A stretch of DNA of 64,000 nt from Dyadobacter jiangsuensis. Its GTDB lineage: Bacteria; Bacteroidota; Bacteroidia; Cytophagales; Spirosomataceae. The stretch is from assembly GCF_003014695.1 (NCBI RefSeq), contig NZ_PYAS01000023.1:1-64000 (forward strand), given 5' to 3'. The translations under genes were made by a program, and so were the position numbers. Position 1 is the stretch's first letter; each line of letters opens with the position of its first letter. Under the pieces are notes generated by a model, which saw nothing but the letters and a program-made list of their open reading frames with translations, ran no database searches and was not told the DNA's origin. This document shows positions 17,231 through 25,476 of the stretch, in pieces.

Positions 17231-17346
17231 GGCCGACGACTGACCGCCGACCGCCGAGTGCCTGAAAAAGCGGATGTCCGATGAACGGGCATCCGCTTTT
17301 TCATATTGATACAATGATCGGCGGTCGGTCGTCAGTGGTCGGCAGT
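17231..17346. repeat. Outer GCCGAC-type inverted repeat around the terminator
   Basis: A GCCGACGACTGACCGCCGACCGCCGA arm near 17232-17257 faces its near-complement near 17318-17343, enclosing the terminator stem. The whole block could fold into one long nested hairpin. The C-C-G-A-C wording suggests an intergenic repeat of the species, but no second copy was found in the window. Confidence 0.5.
17264..17302. terminator. Bidirectional terminator between convergent genes
   Basis: GAAAAAGCGGATGTCCG and CGGGCATCCGCTTTTTC form a 17-bp stem with one G-T pair around a 5-base loop, with A and T runs on both sides. It serves the peroxiredoxin from the left and the membrane protein from the right. Confidence 0.85.
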
Positions 17347-18072
17347 CAAATCCCCCTCAATAACCTCCTCCGGCACGATCTTCTCCTCTCCATAAAACGT
17401 CATATGCCGTGCGCCCTGGTAGTAGAACCAAATCGAGAGCGACATCGGGATATGCGCGATATCGTTGTAATTGAACCAATCTCCGAAGCTGAATTTCAGT
17501 GCATGGAATCCCGCGGCTATCGCCCCCATGAGCGTGGCGAGGAAGATATTCTTGCTGCCGGGATCCTTTTTCTTTTTGTAAACATAAATCTCGATCATGA
17601 AGAGCATCAGGAACAGTCCATAGAATGCGTGCACTTCCACAACCCTGAAATCGAGCGTAATGAATGTGAGTACGAAGAATATTGTGAGCTCGACGTAGTT
17701 CAGCCAGCCCAGGATGAGGCCATTGCGCTGATGCAGCAGCGGCTTGATATGCCATATTGCCGCGCGTTCGAACAACGCCACGGCGATCATACTCGCGAAC
17801 CAGCCTGGTATTTTACCGACCTTGCCTGTGAGGTACAGGAAGCCATGTCCCAGAATTCCGCCGATAGCCGTTGCGATGGCCATGAAAAGGAAGAAATACT
17901 GGATTTGCTTATACATGCGATGCGCACGCCCGAGTTTGTTGAGATGGAAAAAAGCGTAGATACACACAGCGGTCATCATCAGGCTCGACAGCACAGTCGA
18001 CGGCTCCATAATGGTTATTCCGAATAAATTGATCTGGTGGACTTTGCTAAAATCTATGACGACATCATTCAT
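17332..18072 (-). CDS. Polytopic membrane protein of unknown function
   Basis: A 246-residue protein with about seven hydrophobic segments (about 22-42, 58-80, 90-108, 122-140, 145-165, 178-195, 208-222) and several His residues near the helices (GHGF, FHALKFSFGD, DIAHIP). It ends in a short acidic tail. I do not recognise the family with confidence. It is a single gene convergent with the peroxiredoxin, with a candidate promoter 55 bp upstream. Confidence 0.75.
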   Translation of the reverse strand: MNDVVIDFSKVHQINLFGITIMEPSTVLSSLMMTAVCIYAFFHLNKLGRAHRMYKQIQYFFLFMAIATAIGGILGHGFLYLTGKVGKIPGWFASMIAVALFERAAIWHIKPLLHQRNGLILGWLNYVELTIFFVLTFITLDFRVVEVHAFYGLFLMLFMIEIYVYKKKKDPGSKNIFLATLMGAIAAGFHALKFSFGDWFNYNDIAHIPMSLSIWFYYQGARHMTFYGEEKIVPEEVIEGDLTADH

Positions 18073-18126
18073 GAACAGAAGAGTATGTTAGCTTATTGCG
18101 GGCGTTGCCGCTTGGTATTCGAACCT

Positions 18127-18153
18127 CAAAAGTACGCACAAATAGGGCAGCAA
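18127..18153 (-). promoter_or_regulatory. Candidate promoter of the 17332-18072 membrane protein
   Basis: On the minus strand TTG (18151-18153), 16 bp and TACTTTTG (18127-18134) fit the Bacteroidota promoter form. The rest of the 320-bp gap at 18073-18392 holds no gene I can support. Confidence 0.5.
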
Positions 18154-18392
18154 TCTGCATGATCGCTGTATAGAATGCCCTCTCCACCAAAATTGTACCA
18201 CAAACAGGGCCCGACGGCTTTTGCCACGGGAGTTGTACACCGTTTTCGGTTTGGTATCCTGAAAGTGCCGATTCGCAGATGAAAACGGGGTGGCTATCTA
18301 TTATCAAATAATAAATACAAAGTATGTTTTTCCTTTGTATTGAGAATTGTATTTAAGTAGGATAGCGGCGAAAGCACCCTCTTTGAAAACTT

Positions 18393-20882
18393 ATGGAAAC
18401 CATGAAGAATCCCTTACTATCAGCAGTCAGATTTGTCGTTTTGACCCTGTTTCTGGCTATTGCAGCCAACCAATCCTTCGCGCAAGCTCCTACGCAGGGC
18501 AACTCCAAAATTTCCGGAATTGTACTCGATTCAGCCGCAGCGAAAGGCGTGGAGTTTGCCAGTATTGCATTATTCAATGTCGCTGATAACAAGGCGATTG
18601 ACGGTACCACCGCTGACGAGACCGGCAAGTTCGCCATTTCGAAAGTGGCGCCGGGTTCGTATAAACTGATGATTTCCTTCATTGGCTACCAGGACAAGGC
18701 CGTGAATGTGAAAGTGGAAAAAGGCAAGGACGTGGAGCTGGGATCGATTCAGCTGGCTTCGAGCGTGCAGAATTTGCAGGAGGTGACCATTACCGGTGAA
18801 AAGTCGCTGATCGAAGAGAAGGTTGACAGAATGGTTTTCAATGCGGAAAAGGATATTACCTCCAAAGGTGGCGATGCTTCGGACCTGCTGCGGAAGGTGC
18901 CCATGCTTTCGGTAGACCTGGATGGTAATGTGTCGCTGCGCGGAAGCTCGAATATCAAGGTTTTGATCAATAATAAACCTTCTACCATTATCGCGGCTAA
19001 CGTAGCCGATGCCTTGAAGCAGATTCCGGCGGATATGATCAAGTCGGTGGAGGTAATCACTTCGCCTTCGGCTAAATACGATGCGGAGGGCTCAGGCGGT
19101 ATTATCAATATCATTACCAAAAAGAATAACCTGCAAGGCCTGACGCTGAATATCGATTCGGGCGTGGGTAACCGGGGTTCGAACCTGGGCCTGAATGGAA
19201 GCTACCGCAAAGGCAAGATGGGTTTCACGCTGGGTGGTTTTGGCCGTGCATTCTATAACAAGGCTACATCGGTGCTCGATCAGACGACGTATTCAGGTAA
19301 CAATTCATTTTTGACTAACCAAAGTTCGACTGCGAAAGACAGAGGCTTGTTCGGGCAGTATTCACTGGGCTGGGATTATGATTTGGGTAAAAACCAGGCA
19401 TTATCCGCAGGCTTGCGCTATGGAACGCGGAACTTTCTTCAAAAGCAGGATCTGACCATCAATCAATACGAAAACAGCATCCTTAATAACAGCTCGCTGC
19501 GAAAGGTGGATCGCAAAGATCTTTCGGGAACCGTTGATTTCAATATCGATTACATCCGTACATTCAAGCCGCAGCAGGAGTGGAGTATTTCTACCTTGTA
19601 CAGCCGCACCGGCCTGACCAACAACTTCAATACCGACATCCTGAATGAATCCGGTGCGGTAGACAGCAAGCTTAAAAACGAAAACAAAAACCAGAACTCT
19701 GAACTGACGCTCCAAACGGATTACCAGACGCCGCTGGGCAAAAACCAATTGCTGGAATTCGGGGCGAAAGGGATTTTCAGAACTGTGGATAGCGATTTTA
19801 AATACCTTACGGCCGGAGAATCTGGGAATTTTGTGTTGAGCAGTACCAATCCGTCCGGTGTTTTGAACTATAAGCAGAATGTAGCAGCAGGGTATTTCTC
19901 CTACACACTTTCTACCAAAAATAAATACACATTCAAGCTGGGTACCCGCTATGAATACACGGGAATTACCGCCGACATGGGGGACAACAAGCCTATCGAC
20001 ATTCCTGCATACGGAAACCTGGTGCCTAGCATCAACGTGTCGAAGGCGCTCTCGGGCAGCACTACTTTGAAAGCGGCTTACAACCGACGCATTCAACGCC
20101 CGGGTATTCAGCAGCTGAACCCGAACGTGAACCTCTCGAACCCGCAGAGCATCAGCACCGGTAATCCGGCTTTGAGCCCTGAACTGACGGACAACTTTGA
20201 GCTCGGATTGAGTACCAACATTAAGAAGACTTATATCAATGCATCGGTTTTCGCACGGCAGACCAACAACTCTATCACGCAAGTGCGCATGGCCGTGGAT
20301 ACCCTGCAGGGCGCGATTGTGACCACTTATGAAAACATTGGCAAGCAACGCGCATATGGTGCGAATATCTTCGCAAACGTGTACCTGACGCCCAAATGGA
20401 CGCTGAACGGAAGCGTCGACATCCTGCATTCGTACCTCGAAGGCCAAACAACCGGCCTGGATGGTACTTCGGTAGGCATCAGTAACTCCGGTTTTAACTA
20501 TGGCGGACGGTTGATGTCGCAGATTTCGCTGCGAAATGGCTGGGGATTGCAGGCATTCGGTTTCTACCGTGGCAAGGAGATCCAGTTGCAGGGGACGCGC
20601 ACCGGCTTCTACATGTACTCCCTAGGGTTCAAAAAGGATATTGCTAACAAGAAAGGCAGCATTGGTTTCGGCGCGGAGAACTTCCTGACGAAAGGAGTGC
20701 GGTTCACGTCCGACCTGACTTCGCCGCAGTTCGTGCAAACCGGCACTACACAGCTTTACAACCGCAACTTCAAGATAACGTTCAGCTATTCCATTGGTAA
20801 GATGAGCTTCAATGCACCTAAGAAGAAAACCAAGTCGGTTAACAATACGGATGTTGTAGGAGGCGGCGGCCAGCAAAACTAG
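18393..20882 (+). CDS. TonB-dependent-receptor-like outer-membrane beta-barrel protein
   Basis: An 829-residue exported protein: signal peptide ending ANQSFAQ (about 30), a carboxypeptidase-regulatory-like beta sandwich (about 38-115: ISGIVLDSAAAKGVEFASIAL, GSYKLMISFIGYQDK) and a plug domain (about 125-235: SDLLRKVPMLSVDLDGNVSLRG, EVITSPSAKYDAEGSGGIINII). A large barrel to the C-terminus follows, of the outer-membrane-beta-barrel-family type common in Bacteroidota. There is no SusD partner, so it is not a classical SusCD pair. The C-terminus ends in an unusual basic Lys-rich, then Gly-rich tail. Ligand unknown. Confidence 0.88.
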   Translation: METMKNPLLSAVRFVVLTLFLAIAANQSFAQAPTQGNSKISGIVLDSAAAKGVEFASIALFNVADNKAIDGTTADETGKFAISKVAPGSYKLMISFIGYQDKAVNVKVEKGKDVELGSIQLASSVQNLQEVTITGEKSLIEEKVDRMVFNAEKDITSKGGDASDLLRKVPMLSVDLDGNVSLRGSSNIKVLINNKPSTIIAANVADALKQIPADMIKSVEVITSPSAKYDAEGSGGIINIITKKNNLQGLTLNIDSGVGNRGSNLGLNGSYRKGKMGFTLGGFGRAFYNKATSVLDQTTYSGNNSFLTNQSSTAKDRGLFGQYSLGWDYDLGKNQALSAGLRYGTRNFLQKQDLTINQYENSILNNSSLRKVDRKDLSGTVDFNIDYIRTFKPQQEWSISTLYSRTGLTNNFNTDILNESGAVDSKLKNENKNQNSELTLQTDYQTPLGKNQLLEFGAKGIFRTVDSDFKYLTAGESGNFVLSSTNPSGVLNYKQNVAAGYFSYTLSTKNKYTFKLGTRYEYTGITADMGDNKPIDIPAYGNLVPSINVSKALSGSTTLKAAYNRRIQRPGIQQLNPNVNLSNPQSISTGNPALSPELTDNFELGLSTNIKKTYINASVFARQTNNSITQVRMAVDTLQGAIVTTYENIGKQRAYGANIFANVYLTPKWTLNGSVDILHSYLEGQTTGLDGTSVGISNSGFNYGGRLMSQISLRNGWGLQAFGFYRGKEIQLQGTRTGFYMYSLGFKKDIANKKGSIGFGAENFLTKGVRFTSDLTSPQFVQTGTTQLYNRNFKITFSYSIGKMSFNAPKKKTKSVNNTDVVGGGGQQN

Positions 20883-20902
20883 ATTTGCGATGCTGTTGCC
20901 GT

Positions 20903-20934
20903 AGCGCAGGGGCTTTGGCCTCTGCGCTTTTTTT
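20903..20934 (+). terminator. Terminator of the outer-membrane receptor gene
   Basis: AGCGCAGGGGC and GCCTCTGCGCT pair over 11 positions with one mismatch and are followed by a run of seven T. Confidence 0.85.
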
Positions 20935-20991
20935 GTGTGTACATTGCGAAACAGATATTACACAGCGCACTTTTTCGTTAATATAAAAAGA

Positions 20992-20999
20992 TATTTTTG
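20992..20999 (+). promoter_or_regulatory. Candidate -7 element of the sensor-like gene
   Basis: TATTTTTG fits TAnnTTTG exactly, 46 bp before the ATG at 21046. No clear -33 TTG. Confidence 0.4.
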
Positions 21000-21045
21000 T
21001 ATTTTCTAAATACATTGATACCTTGGGAATGTTAATCATCAATCC

Positions 21046-21747
21046 ATGAAGTGGTCATTTGTTATTCAGCAGAAGGTTAAAGCTGCGTTTTTGTTGGGAG
21101 GGATCATGGCATTGATCGTTGGCGGAACATTAATTTCCCGTTATAATGTGGAAGGGATCGACGAATCGTTCTCATCCATTTACAAAGACCGCCTCGTTCC
21201 GGCAACCACGATTTTGTATCTCACGGAAAATCTGTACCGGAAGCGTCTTTCGCTTGAAAATTACCTCTATTCGGAAGCGCAGCAGCCGCCCGCGCACGTG
21301 AAGGCGTTGCTGCGCGCGCACGACCGCAGCATCGATTCGCTGATCCGGTTGTTTGAAAAGACGTACCTGGTGGACGAGGAAGCGAAAAGTCTCGAAGGGT
21401 TCAAAAATCAGATAGGGCAATACGCCAGGCTGGAAAGCCAGGTGCTTGCATTGTGTGCGGCCGGATCGTTTGCCGAGGCGAAGCAATTGTTTTCAGCACC
21501 GGGCAACACAACTTTCGAAAGCACGATTTTGAACCTGAATGAGCTGGCGGGTATTCAGTCGACGATCGGGAAAGACCTGGTGAAGGCGTCGAAAGTGAAT
21601 GTGGCAAGCTTTGGTATCATCTCCTTTCTGCAAATCTCCCTTGCGATCATAACAGGCCTGGTGGTGATTGTGCTGATCCGTAACTCGCAGATCATCCAGA
21701 AGCCCAGGACGAACAGCAATAAAAGCCAATATTTTAACCTAAACTGA
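21046..21747 (+). CDS. Four-helix-bundle (MCP-type) sensor protein without output domain
   Basis: A 233-residue protein with a membrane helix at about 13-31, a periplasmic helical region at about 35-185 and a second membrane helix at about 188-210. A 23-residue polar tail follows. This is the input half of a chemoreceptor (4HB_MCP type). There is no HAMP, methyl-accepting, kinase or cyclase domain and no partner gene follows; a terminator lies 15 bp after the stop. It may work by contact with other membrane proteins. The family call rests on the overall plan rather than a signature motif. Confidence 0.7.
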   Translation: MKWSFVIQQKVKAAFLLGGIMALIVGGTLISRYNVEGIDESFSSIYKDRLVPATTILYLTENLYRKRLSLENYLYSEAQQPPAHVKALLRAHDRSIDSLIRLFEKTYLVDEEAKSLEGFKNQIGQYARLESQVLALCAAGSFAEAKQLFSAPGNTTFESTILNLNELAGIQSTIGKDLVKASKVNVASFGIISFLQISLAIITGLVVIVLIRNSQIIQKPRTNSNKSQYFNLN

Positions 21748-21762
21748 TAAAGGAACGCTCAA

Positions 21763-21800
21763 AAAATAAAAGGTCGGGGTTTCCCGACCTTTTATTTTTT
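21763..21800. terminator. Bidirectional terminator between convergent genes
   Basis: AAAATAAAAGGTCGGG and CCCGACCTTTTATTTT are perfect complements around a 4-base loop, with A and T tracts on both sides. Confidence 0.9.
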
Positions 21801-21815
21801 ATGAATGACAATGAA

Positions 21816-22367
21816 TTACTGGTTCACTTTACGTCCTTTCAATGTCTCTCTCTGGTTTTTAACCTGTTTCAACAAATCCTTTTTCACAAAAAGACGAGCA
21901 CCATTACCGCCTTGCAGGTCGAAAGTGCGCTCTTTATAATCGAATTTGTTGTTGGGAAGCACGTCGAGGAAGTAGTTCTGGCCGCTTAGGTTGAACTTCA
22001 TGCCCTTCGTATCCTGCTGGGTATCGTCCCACGAAACGTTGACCGTGCCATCGCCGGTACTTAATGCAACGCCCGGTGTGAATGGCAGTACATTGATCGT
22101 TTGAATGCTTTTTCCGTTACTCATCGTGATTTGTCCTTCCGGATTTACCTTGATATCGTTCGGATCGGTAACCTCGCGACGGATGTTGATGGACTTATCG
22201 TTGAAGAACTGGACTTTCGTGAGAGAAATATTGGCAGCTTCCAGATCGCGACGAAGGTCTTCGGTAAAAACAGTGTAATTCGAAAGAGGAACGGAGTTCA
22301 TGGTGGTGCAGGCAGAGAACCCGCTGATAAAGAATACTCCTACAAAAAGTTTTTTAATCAGATTCAT
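21816..22367 (-). CDS. Lipoprotein of unknown function
   Basis: A 183-residue protein with a lipoprotein signal (ISGFSAC, Cys about 20). The mature part is beta-rich with a DLRRDLEAANISLTKVQFFNDKSINIRREV segment near the start and a basic C-terminus (KQVKNQRETLKGRK). I do not recognise a family. It is a single gene, convergent with the sensor and divergent from htpG. It is probably tethered in the envelope. Confidence 0.75.
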   Translation of the reverse strand: MNLIKKLFVGVFFISGFSACTTMNSVPLSNYTVFTEDLRRDLEAANISLTKVQFFNDKSINIRREVTDPNDIKVNPEGQITMSNGKSIQTINVLPFTPGVALSTGDGTVNVSWDDTQQDTKGMKFNLSGQNYFLDVLPNNKFDYKERTFDLQGGNGARLFVKKDLLKQVKNQRETLKGRKVNQ

Positions 22368-22521
22368 GTCAGAAATTGGTGTTCGGCGGAACTGGTTTGG
22401 TGATTTTAGTTGAGTTGTTTACCGGTCGCAATATTAGTAAAAAAGCCTTTCACATACCAGCCGATTGAGCTTTCGTACCACTGGGTAGGGGAGTACTGAC
22501 AATGTGTCAGCCGGTATGCGT

Positions 22522-22550
22522 TTTGATTGTAATTGGAACGCATATTTTTG
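22522..22550 (+). promoter_or_regulatory. Promoter of htpG
   Basis: TTTG (22522-22525), a 17-bp spacer and TATTTTTG (22543-22550) make a good Bacteroidota promoter, giving a leader of about 50 bases before the ATG at 22609. Confidence 0.6.
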
Positions 22551-22608
22551 GCGCGTATTGCAAAGGGAAATTACATTCTTAAAATATAAAACAAACGATA
22601 GCATAACT

Positions 22609-24438
22609 ATGGAATCAGTGATTCAGGAAAAAGGGAATTTGAGCATTCATACCGAGAATATCTTTCCGATTATCAAGAAATTCCTTTATTCGGACCACGA
22701 AATCTTTTTGAGGGAGCTCGTTTCCAATGCGGTGGACGCGTCGCAGAAGATCAAAAAGCTGGCTTCCTACGGCGAATACAATGGCGAGCTCGGCGATTTG
22801 AAAGTGGTTGTCAAGCTGGACAAAGATGCCAAAACGATCACGATCAGTGACAACGGTATCGGTATGACAGCCGACGAGATCAAAAAATACATTAACCAGA
22901 TCGCATTCTCCGGCGCTACCGAGTTTGTAGAAAAATATAAAGATAAAGGCGAGGGCGACAAAGGTATTATCGGTCACTTCGGTCTGGGTTTCTACTCGGC
23001 TTACATGGTGGCCCAGAATGTGGAAATCATTACCAAGTCCTACAAGGAAGGATCTGAACCTGTTCGCTGGGAATGCGACGGTTCGACGGAGTTTGAAATT
23101 TCTTCCGTAGAAAAAGAAGAGCGTGGAACGGACATTATCCTGCACGTGGCGGAAGATTCCGAAGAATTCCTGGACGAGCATCGCCTGCGTGGTATCCTGG
23201 AAAAATACGGCAAGTTCCTGCCGATCGAAATCGAGTTTGAGGACAAGGTGATCAACAACCCAAGCCCGATCTGGACAAAAAGCCCGTCTGACCTGAAAGA
23301 CGAAGATTACCTCGCGTTCTACAAAGAGCTTTACCCATTCGGTGAAGACCCGCTTTTCTGGATCCATTTGAATGTGGATTATCCATTCAACCTGACCGGT
23401 GTGTTGTATTTCCCGAAGCTTCGTAACGATTTCTCAGGGCAGCGCGAGAAAATCCAGCTTTACAGCCGCCAGGTGTTTATTACCGACGAGGTGAAGGACA
23501 TCGTTCCCGACTTCCTGCAACTGCTGCATGGTGTGATCGACTCGCCGGATATTCCGTTGAACGTATCGCGCAGCTACCTGCAAGCGGATGGTAATGTGAA
23601 GAAAATCAACGGATACATTACGCGCAAAGTGGCTGACAAGCTGCTGGAAATCTTCAAAAACGACCGCGAGGGCTTTGAGAAGAAGTTCGATGATATCGGT
23701 CTGTTCGTGAAGTATGGCATTATCAGTGACGATAAATTCTATGAGAAAGCGAAGGATTTTTGCTTGTTGAAAAACACCGACGGTAAATACTTTACTTTCG
23801 AAGAGTACCGTGAACATATCAAGGAAAACCAGACCGACAAGAATGAGTCACTCGTTTGGTTGTACACTACCGACGAGAAAAAACAGGATGCATTCATCCA
23901 ATCAGCCAAAAAGCGTAGCTACGATGTGCTCGTGCTGAACAGCATGATCGATTCACACTTTATCAATGCGTTGGAGCAGAAGCTGGAAAAGATCAGCATC
24001 AAACGTGTCGATGCCGATACATTGGATAAATTGGTAGAGAAAGAAATGAAGCTGGAAAGCATTCTTTCTTCCGACGACCAGGAAAAGGTGAAGAAGGTAT
24101 TCGAAGGCGTTTCGGAAAACAAAACGGCGCACATTCAGGTAGAAGCTATGCCGGTTGACGAACTGCCGGTTGTGATTACATTTCCCGAATTCATGCGCCG
24201 TATGACCGACATGCAGGCATCTTCGGGTCAGCGTTCGATGTTTGGTGATATGCCTTTGATGTACACGGTTTCGTTGAACTCCAACCACCCGCTGATCGGT
24301 AAAATCGCAGGTTCGGAGAATGAAGATGAGCAGAAATCGCTGGCTAAGCAGGTTTACGACCTCGCGTTGCTGTCACAAGGAATGCTTTCGGGTAATGACC
24401 TCACTCAGTTTATCCAAAGGACTGTCAGTACTTTGTGA
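22609..24438 (+). CDS. htpG: Molecular chaperone HtpG (Hsp90)
   Basis: A 609-residue Hsp90. The N-terminal GHKL ATPase shows SNAVDASQKIK, DNGIGM and GHFGLGFYSAYMVA. The middle domain shows LYSRQVFITDEVKDIVPDFLQLLHGVIDSPDIPLNVSRSYLQ, including the catalytic Arg. The C-terminal dimerisation domain is present and there is no MEEVD tail, as expected in bacteria. The ATG at 22609 is chosen because a GTG 105 bp upstream would add a tail without family similarity and would lie before the promoter. Monocistronic, with a terminator after it. Confidence 0.96.
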   Translation: MESVIQEKGNLSIHTENIFPIIKKFLYSDHEIFLRELVSNAVDASQKIKKLASYGEYNGELGDLKVVVKLDKDAKTITISDNGIGMTADEIKKYINQIAFSGATEFVEKYKDKGEGDKGIIGHFGLGFYSAYMVAQNVEIITKSYKEGSEPVRWECDGSTEFEISSVEKEERGTDIILHVAEDSEEFLDEHRLRGILEKYGKFLPIEIEFEDKVINNPSPIWTKSPSDLKDEDYLAFYKELYPFGEDPLFWIHLNVDYPFNLTGVLYFPKLRNDFSGQREKIQLYSRQVFITDEVKDIVPDFLQLLHGVIDSPDIPLNVSRSYLQADGNVKKINGYITRKVADKLLEIFKNDREGFEKKFDDIGLFVKYGIISDDKFYEKAKDFCLLKNTDGKYFTFEEYREHIKENQTDKNESLVWLYTTDEKKQDAFIQSAKKRSYDVLVLNSMIDSHFINALEQKLEKISIKRVDADTLDKLVEKEMKLESILSSDDQEKVKKVFEGVSENKTAHIQVEAMPVDELPVVITFPEFMRRMTDMQASSGQRSMFGDMPLMYTVSLNSNHPLIGKIAGSENEDEQKSLAKQVYDLALLSQGMLSGNDLTQFIQRTVSTL

Positions 24439-24458
24439 TAGAGATTAATATCGAATGG

Positions 24459-24493
24459 AAAAGCCGCTGTAACAAGCGGCTTTTCGTTTTTTA
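24459..24493 (+). terminator. Terminator of htpG
   Basis: AAAAGCCGCT and AGCGGCTTTT form a 10-bp stem with a short loop, followed by a T-rich run that overlaps the stop of the convergent gene. Confidence 0.85.
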
Positions 24494-25009
24494 TGATCTT
24501 CCTGAAATCAGTTTGTGTTTCAATCTTTCCAATTCTTCCCATTTCTGCTGCTTTGCCAGGCCAGCCTGTTGCGGCCAGGTCGACGGGTCGTGGAGCTGGT
24601 AACGAGGGCCGGCCTTTTTAAGAAAACTTGCAATGCGTAGCAGAGACGTTTCCATGAGCTGTTCATAGGTATGAATACCCTCTTTGTTCAAAATCTCCTC
24701 GATTTTAGGTCCTATTCCCTCAATGACTTTGAGGTCGTCGGGCGCGTGATCGGGGCTGATGGGGGGATAAACGGTTTTGTGAGCGTTGGTAGCAATCGGG
24801 TAATCCACTGTGGTGTTCGTTAAAGTCCGGTATTGAGCGAGTTCGTATTTCTTTTCCTCTATTAATTCCCGCAAGTTATCAATTCTCTTTTTGATAATCA
24901 CTTTTGCAAGAAACCAACCGGCGACGGTGGCGGCGATCAGCAGCACGGTGATTTCTGCAACCGCTACCGGAAGACTGTCGAGATCAAAAGTGATAGCCGT
25001 CAAGTTCAT
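24491..25009 (-). CDS. Membrane-anchored helix-hairpin-helix protein
   Basis: A 172-residue protein with an N-terminal membrane helix (about 15-38), a short coiled coil (about 40-62) and a C-terminal helix-hairpin-helix region (DDLKVIEGIGPKIEEILNKEGIHTYEQL, about 91-118). The tail resembles the predicted flap-endonuclease-like 5' nuclease family of Bacteroidota (PRYQLHDPSTWPQQAGLA). Nuclease activity is not supported by any catalytic residues I can see; the motif alone points to DNA or protein binding. It overlaps the upstream gene by 4 bp. Confidence 0.75.
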   Translation of the reverse strand: MNLTAITFDLDSLPVAVAEITVLLIAATVAGWFLAKVIIKKRIDNLRELIEEKKYELAQYRTLTNTTVDYPIATNAHKTVYPPISPDHAPDDLKVIEGIGPKIEEILNKEGIHTYEQLMETSLLRIASFLKKAGPRYQLHDPSTWPQQAGLAKQQKWEELERLKHKLISGRS

Positions 25010-25359
25010 TGTTTCGTTTGATAGTAGGCCAACTCACGGTGGATGCGGTTCAGTTTGTACCGCAGATCCCTTGTTTTTTTTACCTCATAAGCCCTGCCCA
25101 ATATAAAGCCGATAATCAGCGCGACGCCGATCATAATGGTGTGCTGCCAGAAATGCGTGAGCTCAACGTAGTAAGCAGGAAACCCGAAAGGGCGGAGGGT
25201 GAGATAAAGCTGGCCCCGCTGCGCGGACATTTCCGGTAATAGCGATTGTGAGCCGAATATCATGTCGCAAAACTGCCGGATTCTGCAAACATGCCAATAA
25301 ATAGAACCTGCTATCCAGAATCCCAGGAACGTCCACCAGAGCGCCTTGCTATTGAACAT
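25006..25359 (-). CDS. Small membrane protein cotranscribed with the HhH protein
   Basis: A 117-residue protein with hydrophobic segments at about 7-25 and 70-90 and a basic, coiled-coil-like C-terminus (KKTRDLRYKLNRIHRELAYY). Its stop overlaps the start of the HhH protein by 4 bp, so the two are translationally coupled and may form a complex. No recognised family. Confidence 0.7.
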   Translation of the reverse strand: MFNSKALWWTFLGFWIAGSIYWHVCRIRQFCDMIFGSQSLLPEMSAQRGQLYLTLRPFGFPAYYVELTHFWQHTIMIGVALIIGFILGRAYEVKKTRDLRYKLNRIHRELAYYQTKQ

Positions 25360-25442
25360 AAGGAACAGAGTTTGACGGATGTATGCTTTTACCTAAAAAT
25401 AGGATTTCGTCAAATAATATCCAATAGGAGGGCTAATAACGC

Positions 25443-25474
25443 AATAAAGCCCGGACGTTAGCCCGGGCTTTATG
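25443..25474 (-). terminator. Terminator of rho
   Basis: ATAAAGCCCGG and CCGGGCTTTAT form an 11-bp stem 3 bases after the rho stop. Read leftward it is followed by an alternating A/T stretch rather than a long U run. Confidence 0.75.
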
Positions 25475-25476
25475 AG

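Noticed and set aside
17281..18027. 248-residue plus-strand frame over the membrane protein gene
   Set aside because: It starts inside the terminator and is opposite a gene with clear membrane helices; no family signal.
18065..18307. 80-residue leftward frame upstream of the 17332-18072 gene
   Set aside because: TTG start, no family and it covers the likely promoter of the next gene.
19401..20447. 348-residue frame antisense to the outer-membrane receptor
   Set aside because: It is opposite a firm gene and shows no domain pattern.
22504..22608. GTG start upstream of htpG
   Set aside because: It would place the start before the promoter and adds sequence unlike any Hsp90; homologues start at MESVIQEKG-type sequence.
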